Shown: piece by piece, positions 1-5,488 of the stretch | How positions within the stretch are numbered: position 1 is the stretch's first letter | Layout of the letters: each line of letters starts with the position of its first letter | Assembly (NCBI GenBank): GCA_002390825.1 | Contig: DGQR01000052.1 | Span: 1 to 7,606, forward strand | DNA from: Rhodoferax sp. UBA4409 | GTDB lineage: Bacteria > Pseudomonadota > Gammaproteobacteria > Burkholderiales > Burkholderiaceae_C | Direction of reading: 5' to 3' | DNA: 7,606 nt | Notes under the pieces: generated by a model | What the model was told of the DNA's origin: nothing | Databases searched by the model: none | The model's input: only the letters and a program-made list of their open reading frames with translations | Program-made: the position numbers and the translations under genes

Positions 1-1373
1 CAGAAGGTGTAGCTCATGTCCAGCACGCGCCCCACATCGCGCACCACACCGCGGGCAGCCATGGTACCGAAGGTGGCAATCTGGCTCACGGCGTCTTTGC
101 CGTATTTGTCTTTCACATAGTCGATCACCAGGTTGCGGTTGGTCTGGCAAAAGTCGATATCGAAGTCGGGCATGGACACCCGCTCCGGGTTCAAAAACCG
201 CTCAAACAGCAGGTTGTAGCGCAGGGGGTCCAAGTCGGTAATCTTGAGTGCATACGCCACCAGCGAGCCGGCACCGGAGCCGCGCCCCGGGCCCACCGGG
301 CAACCGTTGTTCTTGGCCCAGTTAATGAAGTCGCCCACGATCAAAAAGTAACCGGGAAAACCCATTTTCAAAATAGTGCCCAGCTCGAACTCCAAGCGCT
401 CTACATAGCGCGGCATCTCGGCGGTACGCTCCTGTTCGTTGGGGTAGAGGTGCACCATGCGCTCGTTCAACCCTTCAAACGAGGCGTAGCGGAAATACTC
501 TTCGGGCGTCATGCGCTGCCCGTTGACTTCGGGGGTCGGGAAGGCGGGCAACTGCGGCTTGCCCAGCACCAGCGTCAGGCTGCAGCGTTTGGCAATTTCA
601 ATCGTGTTGGCGATTGCCGAGGGGATATCGGCAAACAGCTCCTCCATCTGGGCGGCGCTCTTGAAATACTGCTCGCGGGTGAAGCGGCGTACGCGCTTGG
701 GGTTGCTCAGGATCTCGCCATCGGCAATACAAATGCGGGCTTCGTGGGCCTCGAAGTCGTCCTGCTCGGCGAACTGGATGGGGTGGGTCGCCACCACCGG
801 CAGCTTCATGCGGGCCGCCAGCTTCACCGCAGCGACCACATGCGCCTCATCATCCGCGCGACCTGCACGCTGCAGCTCGATGTAAAAGCGGTGGGGGAAA
901 ACACCCGCCAACTGCAGCGCCACATCGTGCGCCCGTGCAGTGTCGCCCTGCACCAGCGCTTGGCCCACCGGCCCGGCTTGTGCGCCTGAGAGCGCAATCA
1001 AGCCTTCGTTGAGCTCTTTGAGCCACGCCATCTTGATGACGGCCTGGTTCTTCACCACGTTTTGCGTGAATGCGCGTGCAATCAGCTCCGAGATGTTCAG
1101 GTAGCCCTGCTTGTTTTGCACCAGCAAAATGATGCGGGTGACGGCTGTGGCGTCGCCACCCAGGCCTTCGAGAATGATTTCTGCGCCTATGACCGGCTTC
1201 ACACCTTTTCCACGGCCACCTTTGTAGAACTTGATCGCTCCGAACAGGTTGTTCAGGTCCGTAATGGCCAGCGCGGGCTGACCGTCTTTGGCCGCCATTT
1301 TGATGACATCGTCGATGCGGGTGGTTCCGTCGACGACAGAAAACTCAGTGTGAAGGCGCAGGTGTACAAACAT
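1..1373 (-). CDS. dnaE: DNA polymerase III subunit alpha, N-terminal part (runs off left edge)
   Basis: This is the replicative polymerase subunit that synthesises DNA within the Pol III holoenzyme. The frame is open for 457 codons without a stop and leaves the window at base 1. The N-terminus is a PHP domain beginning FVHLRLHTEFSVVDG, followed by the LAITDLNNLFGAIKFY segment and ELNEGLIALSG. The palm region follows, with MGFPGYFLIVGDFI, PVGPGRGSGAGSLVAYALK and LFERFLNPERVSMPDFDIDF. Two catalytic aspartates fall at residues 403 and 405, matching E. coli D401 and D403. The last visible residues are in the conserved ATFGTMAARGVVRDVGRVL stretch. I chose the ATG at 1373 because family homology begins there, but no good Shine-Dalgarno precedes it. 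In-frame ATGs at 1424 and 1538 would add 17 or 55 residues, with a stop just upstream at 1548-1550. The third catalytic aspartate, the fingers and the clamp-binding regions lie outside the window. Confidence 0.97.
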   Translation of the reverse strand, partial: MFVHLRLHTEFSVVDGTTRIDDVIKMAAKDGQPALAITDLNNLFGAIKFYKGGRGKGVKPVIGAEIILEGLGGDATAVTRIILLVQNKQGYLNISELIARAFTQNVVKNQAVIKMAWLKELNEGLIALSGAQAGPVGQALVQGDTARAHDVALQLAGVFPHRFYIELQRAGRADDEAHVVAAVKLAARMKLPVVATHPIQFAEQDDFEAHEARICIADGEILSNPKRVRRFTREQYFKSAAQMEELFADIPSAIANTIEIAKRCSLTLVLGKPQLPAFPTPEVNGQRMTPEEYFRYASFEGLNERMVHLYPNEQERTAEMPRYVERLEFELGTILKMGFPGYFLIVGDFINWAKNNGCPVGPGRGSGAGSLVAYALKITDLDPLRYNLLFERFLNPERVSMPDFDIDFCQTNRNLVIDYVKDKYGKDAVSQIATFGTMAARGVVRDVGRVLDMSYTF

Positions 1374-1479
1374 CCGGTCATTGTAGTTTTCGATTGGCGG
1401 CAGACCTTGGAGAAGGGTTTGCATCTGCGCCACAATGCGAGCTACGTATTGCCAACCCGGAAAAAGTCCCTCAAACCCC
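1374..1479. promoter_or_regulatory. Divergent intergenic region between dnaE and the STAS-like gene
   Basis: This stretch separates the favoured dnaE start from the favoured GTG start of the rightward gene, so promoters for both directions should lie in or near it. I see no convincing -35/-10 pair on either strand. Both strands are open here: an in-frame upstream extension of dnaE and an ATG (1435) in frame with the rightward gene both cross it, so its true size depends on start choice. A GGAGAAGGG purine run sits at 1410-1418, but it lies 16 bases before the 1435 ATG, too far for a normal ribosome site. Confidence 0.35.
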
Positions 1480-1923
1480 GTGACCCGCCGTTTATTCAGT
1501 CCACATGGATCCGCTTTGGTGGAGATCGCCCCAGGCATGCTGATTGCTCACATGCACGGCGACTGGAACGCCGAAATGCGGGCCCTGATAGCTGCCCAAA
1601 TGAAGGCGCAGGTCCCCACCCTGAACGCGGCCGGCCCTTGGGGCATCATCAATCACATGCATGACACGCTGGTCTACGGGCCGGACATCTATGCCCAAAC
1701 CCGCGCGGACTACGCCAACCGCCCTGCAGGCTCCCGTCTTCAAGCGGTGGCCTTTGTGATTGCTCCGCACGTGGAAGGCGCCTCATTGCTGCGCAGCCGG
1801 TTTGAAAGCTTGCTGGACGGAGTGATCGCCTCCCGCGTTTTTGCCGACAGCCAGAGCGCCAAGGAGTGGATCAAAGTCCAGCTCCAACTGCCGGATGCGT
1901 CTGGCCCGAACCTGGGCAATTAA
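1480..1923 (+). CDS. Small SpoIIAA/STAS-like protein, function unknown
   Basis: This encodes about 147 residues without a signal peptide or membrane segment, so it is probably cytoplasmic. The pattern of a short N-terminal strand (ALVEIAPGMLIAHMHGDWN), a helix, a hydrophobic strand (GPWGIINHMHD), a strand (LQAVAFVIAP) and a closing helix with ADSQSAKEWI resembles SpoIIAA-like STAS/SEC14 fold proteins. In those, the C-terminal 'F.D...A..WL' segment is typical. The family assignment is by pattern, not a specific motif. I favour the GTG at 1480 (MTRRLFSPHGSALVE) because the residues added by the ATG at 1435 (MRATYCQPGKSPSNP) look non-coding and lie in the upstream region of dnaE. Neither start has a good ribosome site. 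It ends 9 bases before trhO, so the two are probably co-transcribed. There is no evidence for a specific role. Confidence 0.6.
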   Translation: MTRRLFSPHGSALVEIAPGMLIAHMHGDWNAEMRALIAAQMKAQVPTLNAAGPWGIINHMHDTLVYGPDIYAQTRADYANRPAGSRLQAVAFVIAPHVEGASLLRSRFESLLDGVIASRVFADSQSAKEWIKVQLQLPDASGPNLGN

Positions 1924-1932
1924 AATCAGGCG

Positions 1933-2688
1933 GTGAACACCGTACTGAACATCTCCACCTACAAATTCGTCCCGCTGCCCGACGCAGCCGCTTTGCGCGA
2001 GGTTTTGCTGGGCCGCGCCCAGGACCTGCAGCTCAAAGGCACCATTCTCTTGGCCGAGGAAGGCATCAATATGTTCCTCGCCGGGCCGGCAGACGATGTG
2101 CGCAGTTTTATCACCCAGCTCCAGCAAGACCCGCGGTTTGCCGATATTGCGCCCAAGGAGAGTTGGTCAGACACCCAGCCGTTCAAGAAAATGCTGGTGA
2201 AGGTGAAGGGTGAAATCATCCGTATGAACCACCCCACCATCAAACCCGCGGACGGGCGCGCGCCCGCGGTAGCACCTGCTACTGTCAAGCGCTGGCTGGA
2301 TCAGGGGCATGACGACAACGGTCGCCCGGTGGTCACCCTGGATACGCGCAACGACTTTGAAGTCGATGAAGGCACTTTTGAGGGCGCGATCGATTGGCGT
2401 ATTACCAAGTTCACCGAGTTTCCGGACGCCTTCCGTGCCCATCTGGACGAACTCAAAGACAAAACCGTGGTGAGCTTTTGCACCGGTGGCATCCGCTGCG
2501 AAAAAGCGGCCATCCTGATGCGCGAAGAAGGTCTGGAACACGTCTATCAGCTCGAAGGCGGGATCCTTAAGTACTTTGAGGAGACCGACGGAAGCCACTA
2601 CCAAGGCGGATGCTTTGTGTTTGACGAGCGCCGGGCCCTGAGCGCGGATCTGCAGGCCACCGGCCTGCAAAGCAGCAGCGAAGCCTGA
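1933..2688 (+). CDS. trhO: tRNA uridine(34) hydroxylase TrhO, rhodanese family
   Basis: TrhO (formerly YceA) makes 5-hydroxyuridine at wobble position 34 of certain tRNAs, the oxygen-dependent first step towards 5-carboxymethoxy- or 5-methoxyuridine. The 251-residue protein has the N-terminal UPF0176 domain (about 1-95; KGTILLAEEGINMFLAG and SWSDTQPFKKMLVKVKGEI are diagnostic). A rhodanese domain follows (about 115-220) with LDTRNDFEVDEGTFEGAID and the active loop FCTGGIRCEKA. The catalytic cysteine would be Cys183, with Cys189 also conserved. The end, HYQGGCFVFDERRAL, is typical of the family. The start is a GTG at 1933, supported by the usual N-terminal strand NISTYKFV. Only a weak AGG precedes it, too close to be ideal, so coupling to the gene 9 bases upstream is plausible. 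E. coli TrhO is about 100 residues longer at its C-terminus; the short form here is common in other bacteria. Confidence 0.95.
   Translation: MNTVLNISTYKFVPLPDAAALREVLLGRAQDLQLKGTILLAEEGINMFLAGPADDVRSFITQLQQDPRFADIAPKESWSDTQPFKKMLVKVKGEIIRMNHPTIKPADGRAPAVAPATVKRWLDQGHDDNGRPVVTLDTRNDFEVDEGTFEGAIDWRITKFTEFPDAFRAHLDELKDKTVVSFCTGGIRCEKAAILMREEGLEHVYQLEGGILKYFEETDGSHYQGGCFVFDERRALSADLQATGLQSSSEA
2651..2669. other. Perfect 8-bp hairpin inside the 3' end of trhO
   Basis: TGCAGGCC, a 3-base loop ACC, then GGCCTGCA form a perfect GC-rich hairpin in the last codons of trhO. A second small dyad, GCAGC-TAGC-GCTGC (2689-2702), sits at the convergent stop codons. Neither is followed by a T-run on either strand, so they are not standard intrinsic terminators. 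They are the only structures near the junction of the two convergent genes and could act in transcript-end protection or Rho-dependent termination. Confidence 0.4.
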
Positions 2689-2692
2689 GCAG

Positions 2693-3517
2693 CTAGCGCT
2701 GCACCTGGGGGGCGCCGGCAGACAGATTGGCGCGCTTGAGCCACGTAAACACCGAGTCCACCGTGATGGTTTCGATGCGGTCGGCATAACGCTTTTCGTC
2801 CGGATGGTCATCAAACGCCACGTTGGCTTTCGTCATGCGGGCTCCGAGCCGAACCAGCGGCGTGATGGTCAGGGTCGTCGGCTGATAGGCGGTGCGCTGC
2901 AGCCAAGTCTGCGCCTGCGTGCGGCTAGTCACCGGCTCGGTGCTGGCCGCCGTCATCGCAAAGGCCAGTGTTTCAATAGCCCACTGGTTGCTCTGCTGGT
3001 ACTTCTGAGACCACGGGTAGCTGACCATGTTGTAGCGCGGCTCGTGCAGCACCAGGGACCGCGGCCCATCAAGCAACACTTTCAGCATCGCAGCCTCTGC
3101 TTGCGGATTGAGCGCGACCCAGGCCGCTTCGTATTGCCAGAGGTCGTCCAGGAAAAACTCCCCGAGCCCTTGCCGGTATATGGCGGATTCCGCGGTACCG
3201 CACTGATTGAGTTTGTGCAGCACCCGCCACACATGCCCGCCATCGGCGGTGTCCTGCCGGTACACAAACCCGAGGTGCGAGTAGCGCACACCGTATTTGC
3301 TCAGGTCCTGCCCGGCGCGAGCCATGACTACCACCTTGGCACCGCTGGCATCCAGCGCCTGCAGCGTTTTCCAGGCCAAGGTCATCGACTTGTCCACCTT
3401 GGCGGGCGTCAGGTCCTGGGACTCATCACAAGTCCGGCCTGCCTGCGCTTGGCCGGCACACGCCAGGGCGACCACTCCTGCCGCCATCCATCGCTGCAGG
3501 TAAATAAGGCGGCTCAC
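2693..3517 (-). CDS. Exported DUF2145-family protein
   Basis: This encodes 274 residues. The sequence matches my recollection of the DUF2145 family, whose biochemical role is unknown to me. An N-terminal signal peptide is visible: basic start (MSRLIYLQR), hydrophobic core (about 11-20) and a QAQA cleavage site after residue 26, giving a mature start at GRTCDES. Cys20 lies near a poor lipobox, so lipoprotein processing is less likely. Conserved-looking blocks are RAGQDLSKYGVRYSHLGFVY (67-86), VWRVLHKLNQCGTAESAIYR (96-115), GLGEFFLDDLWQYEAAW (117-133) and a YN..SYPWSQKYQQSNQW segment (162-179). Mature Cys30 and Cys106 could form a disulfide in the periplasm. The start is a GTG at 3517 that overlaps the upstream gene's TGA (GTGA), indicating translational coupling; no separate ribosome site is visible. 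An ATG at residue 11 would destroy the signal peptide's basic end. The gene converges on trhO with 4 bp between stops. Confidence 0.85.
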   Translation of the reverse strand: MSRLIYLQRWMAAGVVALACAGQAQAGRTCDESQDLTPAKVDKSMTLAWKTLQALDASGAKVVVMARAGQDLSKYGVRYSHLGFVYRQDTADGGHVWRVLHKLNQCGTAESAIYRQGLGEFFLDDLWQYEAAWVALNPQAEAAMLKVLLDGPRSLVLHEPRYNMVSYPWSQKYQQSNQWAIETLAFAMTAASTEPVTSRTQAQTWLQRTAYQPTTLTITPLVRLGARMTKANVAFDDHPDEKRYADRIETITVDSVFTWLKRANLSAGAPQVQR

Positions 3518-3963
3518 TGGCTCACGCGTTCGTTGTGCAACAAAGCTTTGCCGATTTCGTTAGGCACAAACGCAATCACCTTGCCCGCCACCGACAACAC
3601 CACGCCGGTGCTAATCACGCTGACAAAAACAGAGGTGCCCACGGCGGTGGAAGCGCCGGAGGCCGCTTTGCCCGAGACCTCCACGCTGGCGCGTGCTCCG
3701 TCCGACACCCGCTCCAGCAGGTAGACCGTGCCTTTGGCCGAGACCTCTAAGCCCTTCACTACCAACACCGCACCTGCAGTAGAAAACGCCACCGGAATGG
3801 CGATCACCGCACCCGCGCTCGCACCGACAACCGAGGCCACTGGCATGGCGCTGATGGCGCTGAACGCGGAAGCGTCAGTCTGCGAATAAGCATGAAAAGG
3901 CGCCATAGCGCCCGCAGATATTGCGCAAGCAGCTATGAATTTAGTAGCAAAACGGATCGTCAA
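3514..3963 (-). CDS. Small exported Ala/Gly/Val/Ser-rich protein, unknown function
   Basis: This encodes 149 residues from a TTG start at 3963. The TTG is preceded by GGAG with a 7-base gap (TCGGAG, 3971-3976). A signal peptide follows directly: basic MTIRFATK, hydrophobic IAACAISAGAMA and likely cleavage around residues 25-28 (HAYSQ/TDA). The mature part has two long small-residue hydrophobic stretches, about 41-70 (VASVVGASAGAVIAIPVAF) and about 101-133 (VFVSVISTGVVLSVAGKVIAF). They flank a more polar centre, YLLERVSDGARASVEVSG (81-98). It ends FVPNEIGKALLHNERVSQ. The stretches could be membrane-inserting or form an oligomeric surface. A longer frame from an ATG at 4044 exists, but its first codons lie in the neighbouring terminator, so I reject it. 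The stop overlaps the start of the DUF2145 gene. I do not recognise a named family, though a protein of this kind next to DUF2145 seems to recur in betaproteobacteria (recollection, unverified). Confidence 0.75.
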   Translation of the reverse strand: MTIRFATKFIAACAISAGAMAPFHAYSQTDASAFSAISAMPVASVVGASAGAVIAIPVAFSTAGAVLVVKGLEVSAKGTVYLLERVSDGARASVEVSGKAASGASTAVGTSVFVSVISTGVVLSVAGKVIAFVPNEIGKALLHNERVSQ

Positions 3964-4018
3964 AATGGAACTCCGATAATCTGAGAGCCCACAGCTTACG
4001 CATTTTTCAAGCACGTAC

Positions 4019-4041
4019 AAAAAAGCCCGCCGAAGCGGGCT
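4019..4041 (-). terminator. Intrinsic terminator of the pirin/flavodoxin operon
   Basis: Read on the minus strand this is AGCCCGC, loop TTCG, GCGGGCT, running into a T-run: a 7-bp GC-rich stem with a stable tetraloop. It lies about 35 bases after the stop codon of the flavodoxin-like gene (4076) and before the next minus-strand gene. It therefore ends the upstream operon and makes the downstream exported-protein cassette a separate unit. Confidence 0.92.
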
Positions 4042-4075
4042 CAAGCATTTCAGACCGAAGAGGCCTGAAGAAAAC

Positions 4076-4609
4076 TTACGCCTTCAGCTTGGCGGCAATG
4101 GATGCCACGCGTACGCCGTAGGCTTTGGCGGTGTCCAGGTCGCCTTGGGGGATGTCTTCCGCAGGGCTGGTGGGGCCGACTTGGGCCATCACGCCGGAGT
4201 TGGAACCGATGCGGTTGATGGTGCCGTCGTTCATGGCAGGCTGGCCGACCCAGATCATGCCGTGCTGCTGAGACAGGGTGATGAAGTACTGGATGGTGGA
4301 CAGCTTGTCACCGCTGGGGCTTGCGGAAATGGTGAAGCCGCCAGCCACTTTGTCTTTCCAGGCGGTGGTGAACCAACGCTTGCTGGATGCATCGGCAAAC
4401 TTCTTGAACTGCCAGGAGGCCATGCCCATGTAAGTGGGGGAGCCGAAGATCACCGCGTCAGCGGCATCCAGAGTGGCCCACTGGGCATCGGTGATGTCGC
4501 CATTGGCGTCGATGGTGATCAGCTCGGCGCTCGCGCCTTCAGCCACGAATTGCGCCACGCGCTGGGTGTGACCGTAACCGGAATGGAATACAACTGCTAC
4601 TTTTGCCAT
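4076..4609 (-). CDS. Flavodoxin-like FMN-binding oxidoreductase (WrbA-related)
   Basis: This encodes 177 residues with a flavodoxin fold. The first strand AKVAVVFHSGYGHTQRVA carries the FMN phosphate loop (Ser10, Gly13, Thr15). IFGSPTYMGMASWQFKKF (54-71) is the second flavin loop. GGFTISASPSGDKLSTI (90-106) and SPAEDIPQGDLDTAKAYGVRVA (148-169) are typical of NAD(P)H:quinone or FMN reductases of this group. WrbA enzymes reduce quinones by two electrons; the substrate here is not shown by sequence, and the protein is somewhat shorter than E. coli WrbA, so I give no symbol. The ATG at 4609 is chosen because AGGAG lies 8 bases upstream and the fold starts there. An in-frame ATG at 4654 would add 15 unconvincing residues (MRMPFFESFYLGVHK). 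It follows the pirin gene by 66 bp on the same strand and is closed by a strong terminator. Confidence 0.9.
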   Translation of the reverse strand: MAKVAVVFHSGYGHTQRVAQFVAEGASAELITIDANGDITDAQWATLDAADAVIFGSPTYMGMASWQFKKFADASSKRWFTTAWKDKVAGGFTISASPSGDKLSTIQYFITLSQQHGMIWVGQPAMNDGTINRIGSNSGVMAQVGPTSPAEDIPQGDLDTAKAYGVRVASIAAKLKA

Positions 4610-4641
4610 TTTGTGAACTCCTAAATAAAAAGACTCAAAGA

Positions 4642-4662
4642 AAGGCATCCGCACCCTGCGGA
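4642..4662 (-). terminator. Weak hairpin between pirin and flavodoxin-like genes
   Basis: On the minus strand TCCGCA, loop GGG, TGCGGA form a 6-bp perfect stem (4648-4662), followed by the pyrimidine-rich run TGCCTTTCTTT. It is too weak, with too broken a T-run, to be a confident terminator. It is placed to cause partial termination or to stabilise the pirin message, which would give unequal expression of the two operon genes. Confidence 0.35.
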
Positions 4663-4675
4663 CACCCGAAAAAAA

Positions 4676-5377
4676 TCAGGCTTCCAAATCAAAAACCAGC
4701 ACTTCTGCATCCTGCGCCGCATCCAGCACCAAGCCGCTTTCAGCACTCAGCAAGGCGGCATCACCGGTCTGCAGGGGCGTGCCGTTCACCGACACCGAAC
4801 CGCGCAGCACCTGCACATAACCTTTGCGTGCGGGGTCCAGCTCCAAGCGGGCCGTTTCTGCACCATCCAGCAAACCGCTGTACAGCTTGGCGTCTGCATG
4901 GATCAGCACACTGCCCTCCGCACCGTCGGGTGAGGCCACCAGCTTCAGCACGCCCTGCTTGTCAGCGGTGACGAAGGTCTTTTGCTCGTAGCTCGGCGGA
5001 ATGCCGGTCACATTGGGCTCGATCCAGATCTGGAAGAAATGGGTGGTGTCATTCGGCGCGTGGTTGAACTCGCTATGCGTCACACCGGTGCCGGCACTCA
5101 TGCGCTGCACATCACCGGGCGGAATGCCCTTGATGTTGCCCATGCTGTCTTTGTGCGCCAAGTTGCCCGACATGACGTAGCTGATGATCTCCATATCGCG
5201 GTGACCATGGGTGCCAAAGCCGGTGCCGGGCGCGATGCGGTCTTCATTGATCACCCGCAGATTGCCCCACCCCATGTGCGCGGGGTCGTAGTACCCGGCG
5301 AACGAAAAGCTGTGGAAAGACTTGAGCCAGCCGTGGTCAGCATAGCCTCTGTCCTGCGATTTGCGTACGGTCAACAT
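4676..5377 (-). CDS. Pirin family protein (YhhW-like bicupin, quercetinase type)
   Basis: This encodes 233 residues, the normal length of bacterial pirins such as E. coli YhhW (231). The N-terminal cupin contains WLKSFHSFSFAGYYDP (17-32), LRVINEDRIAPGTGFGTHGH (40-59) and MSAGTGVTHSEFNH (93-106). The metal ligands are intact at His57, His59, His101 and Glu103, as in YhhW and human pirin. YhhW has quercetin 2,3-dioxygenase activity in vitro; the physiological substrate is uncertain, so catalysis here is inferred. The C-terminal cupin (about 140-233) is degenerate as usual, ending VLVFDLEA. The start ATG at 5377 has GAGG about 8 bases upstream. It heads the operon with the flavodoxin-like gene and is divergent from a LysR regulator, which probably controls it. 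Confidence 0.93.
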   Translation of the reverse strand: MLTVRKSQDRGYADHGWLKSFHSFSFAGYYDPAHMGWGNLRVINEDRIAPGTGFGTHGHRDMEIISYVMSGNLAHKDSMGNIKGIPPGDVQRMSAGTGVTHSEFNHAPNDTTHFFQIWIEPNVTGIPPSYEQKTFVTADKQGVLKLVASPDGAEGSVLIHADAKLYSGLLDGAETARLELDPARKGYVQVLRGSVSVNGTPLQTGDAALLSAESGLVLDAAQDAEVLVFDLEA

Positions 5378-5412
5378 GTGAAGTGCCTCTGGTTTCGTAT
5401 GGCTTGAACTTT

Positions 5413-5429
5413 AGGCCTCGACCAGGCCT
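5413..5429. promoter_or_regulatory. Candidate operator: AGGCCT-N5-AGGCCT
   Basis: Two copies of the self-complementary hexamer AGGCCT, spaced 11 bp start to start (about one helical turn), make a 17-bp dyad near the centre of the divergent region. It does not fit the strict T-N11-A LysR consensus, so assignment to the LysR protein rests only on position and symmetry. Confidence 0.4.
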
Positions 5430-5432
5430 TTT

Positions 5433-5452
5433 CCATCCATACCGTTTGATGG
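5433..5452. promoter_or_regulatory. Candidate LysR box: CCATC-N10-GATGG
   Basis: A 20-bp interrupted dyad with 5-base perfect arms, close to the T-N(11-12)-A geometry of LysR recognition sites. It lies about 36 bases upstream of the LysR ATG, a position suited to autorepression. The overlapping dyad TGATG-G-CATCA (5447-5457) could be a subsite. Confidence 0.35.
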
Positions 5453-5488
5453 CATCATTCAAAAAAACTCAACTTAAGGGTATCGATC

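Larger units (their letters stand above)
5378..5488. promoter_or_regulatory. Divergent promoter region between pirin operon and LysR gene
   Basis: These 111 bp must contain the promoters of both directions. They hold three dyads: GTATGG/CCATAC (5397-5402 with 5437-5442), AGGCCT-N5-AGGCCT (5413-5429) and CCATC-N10-GATGG (5433-5452). The last overlaps TGATG-G-CATCA (5447-5457). LysR proteins usually bind such interrupted dyads between divergent genes and regulate both themselves and the neighbour. Clear -35/-10 boxes are not visible. Ribosome sites are good on both sides: GAGG before pirin, and AAGGG 8 bases before the LysR ATG. Confidence 0.6.

Noticed and set aside
450..1664. Long plus-strand open frames across the left end
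   Set aside because: They are antisense to dnaE, whose protein matches the family without a break, and their translations show no family resemblance.
2804..3724. 306-codon plus-strand open frame opposite the DUF2145 cassette
   Set aside because: The translation is Arg/His/Leu-rich with no domain. The minus strand encodes two exported proteins with signal peptides and coupled translation.
3514..4076. Exported-protein cassette as part of the pirin operon
   Set aside because: A strong intrinsic terminator at 4019-4041 separates them.
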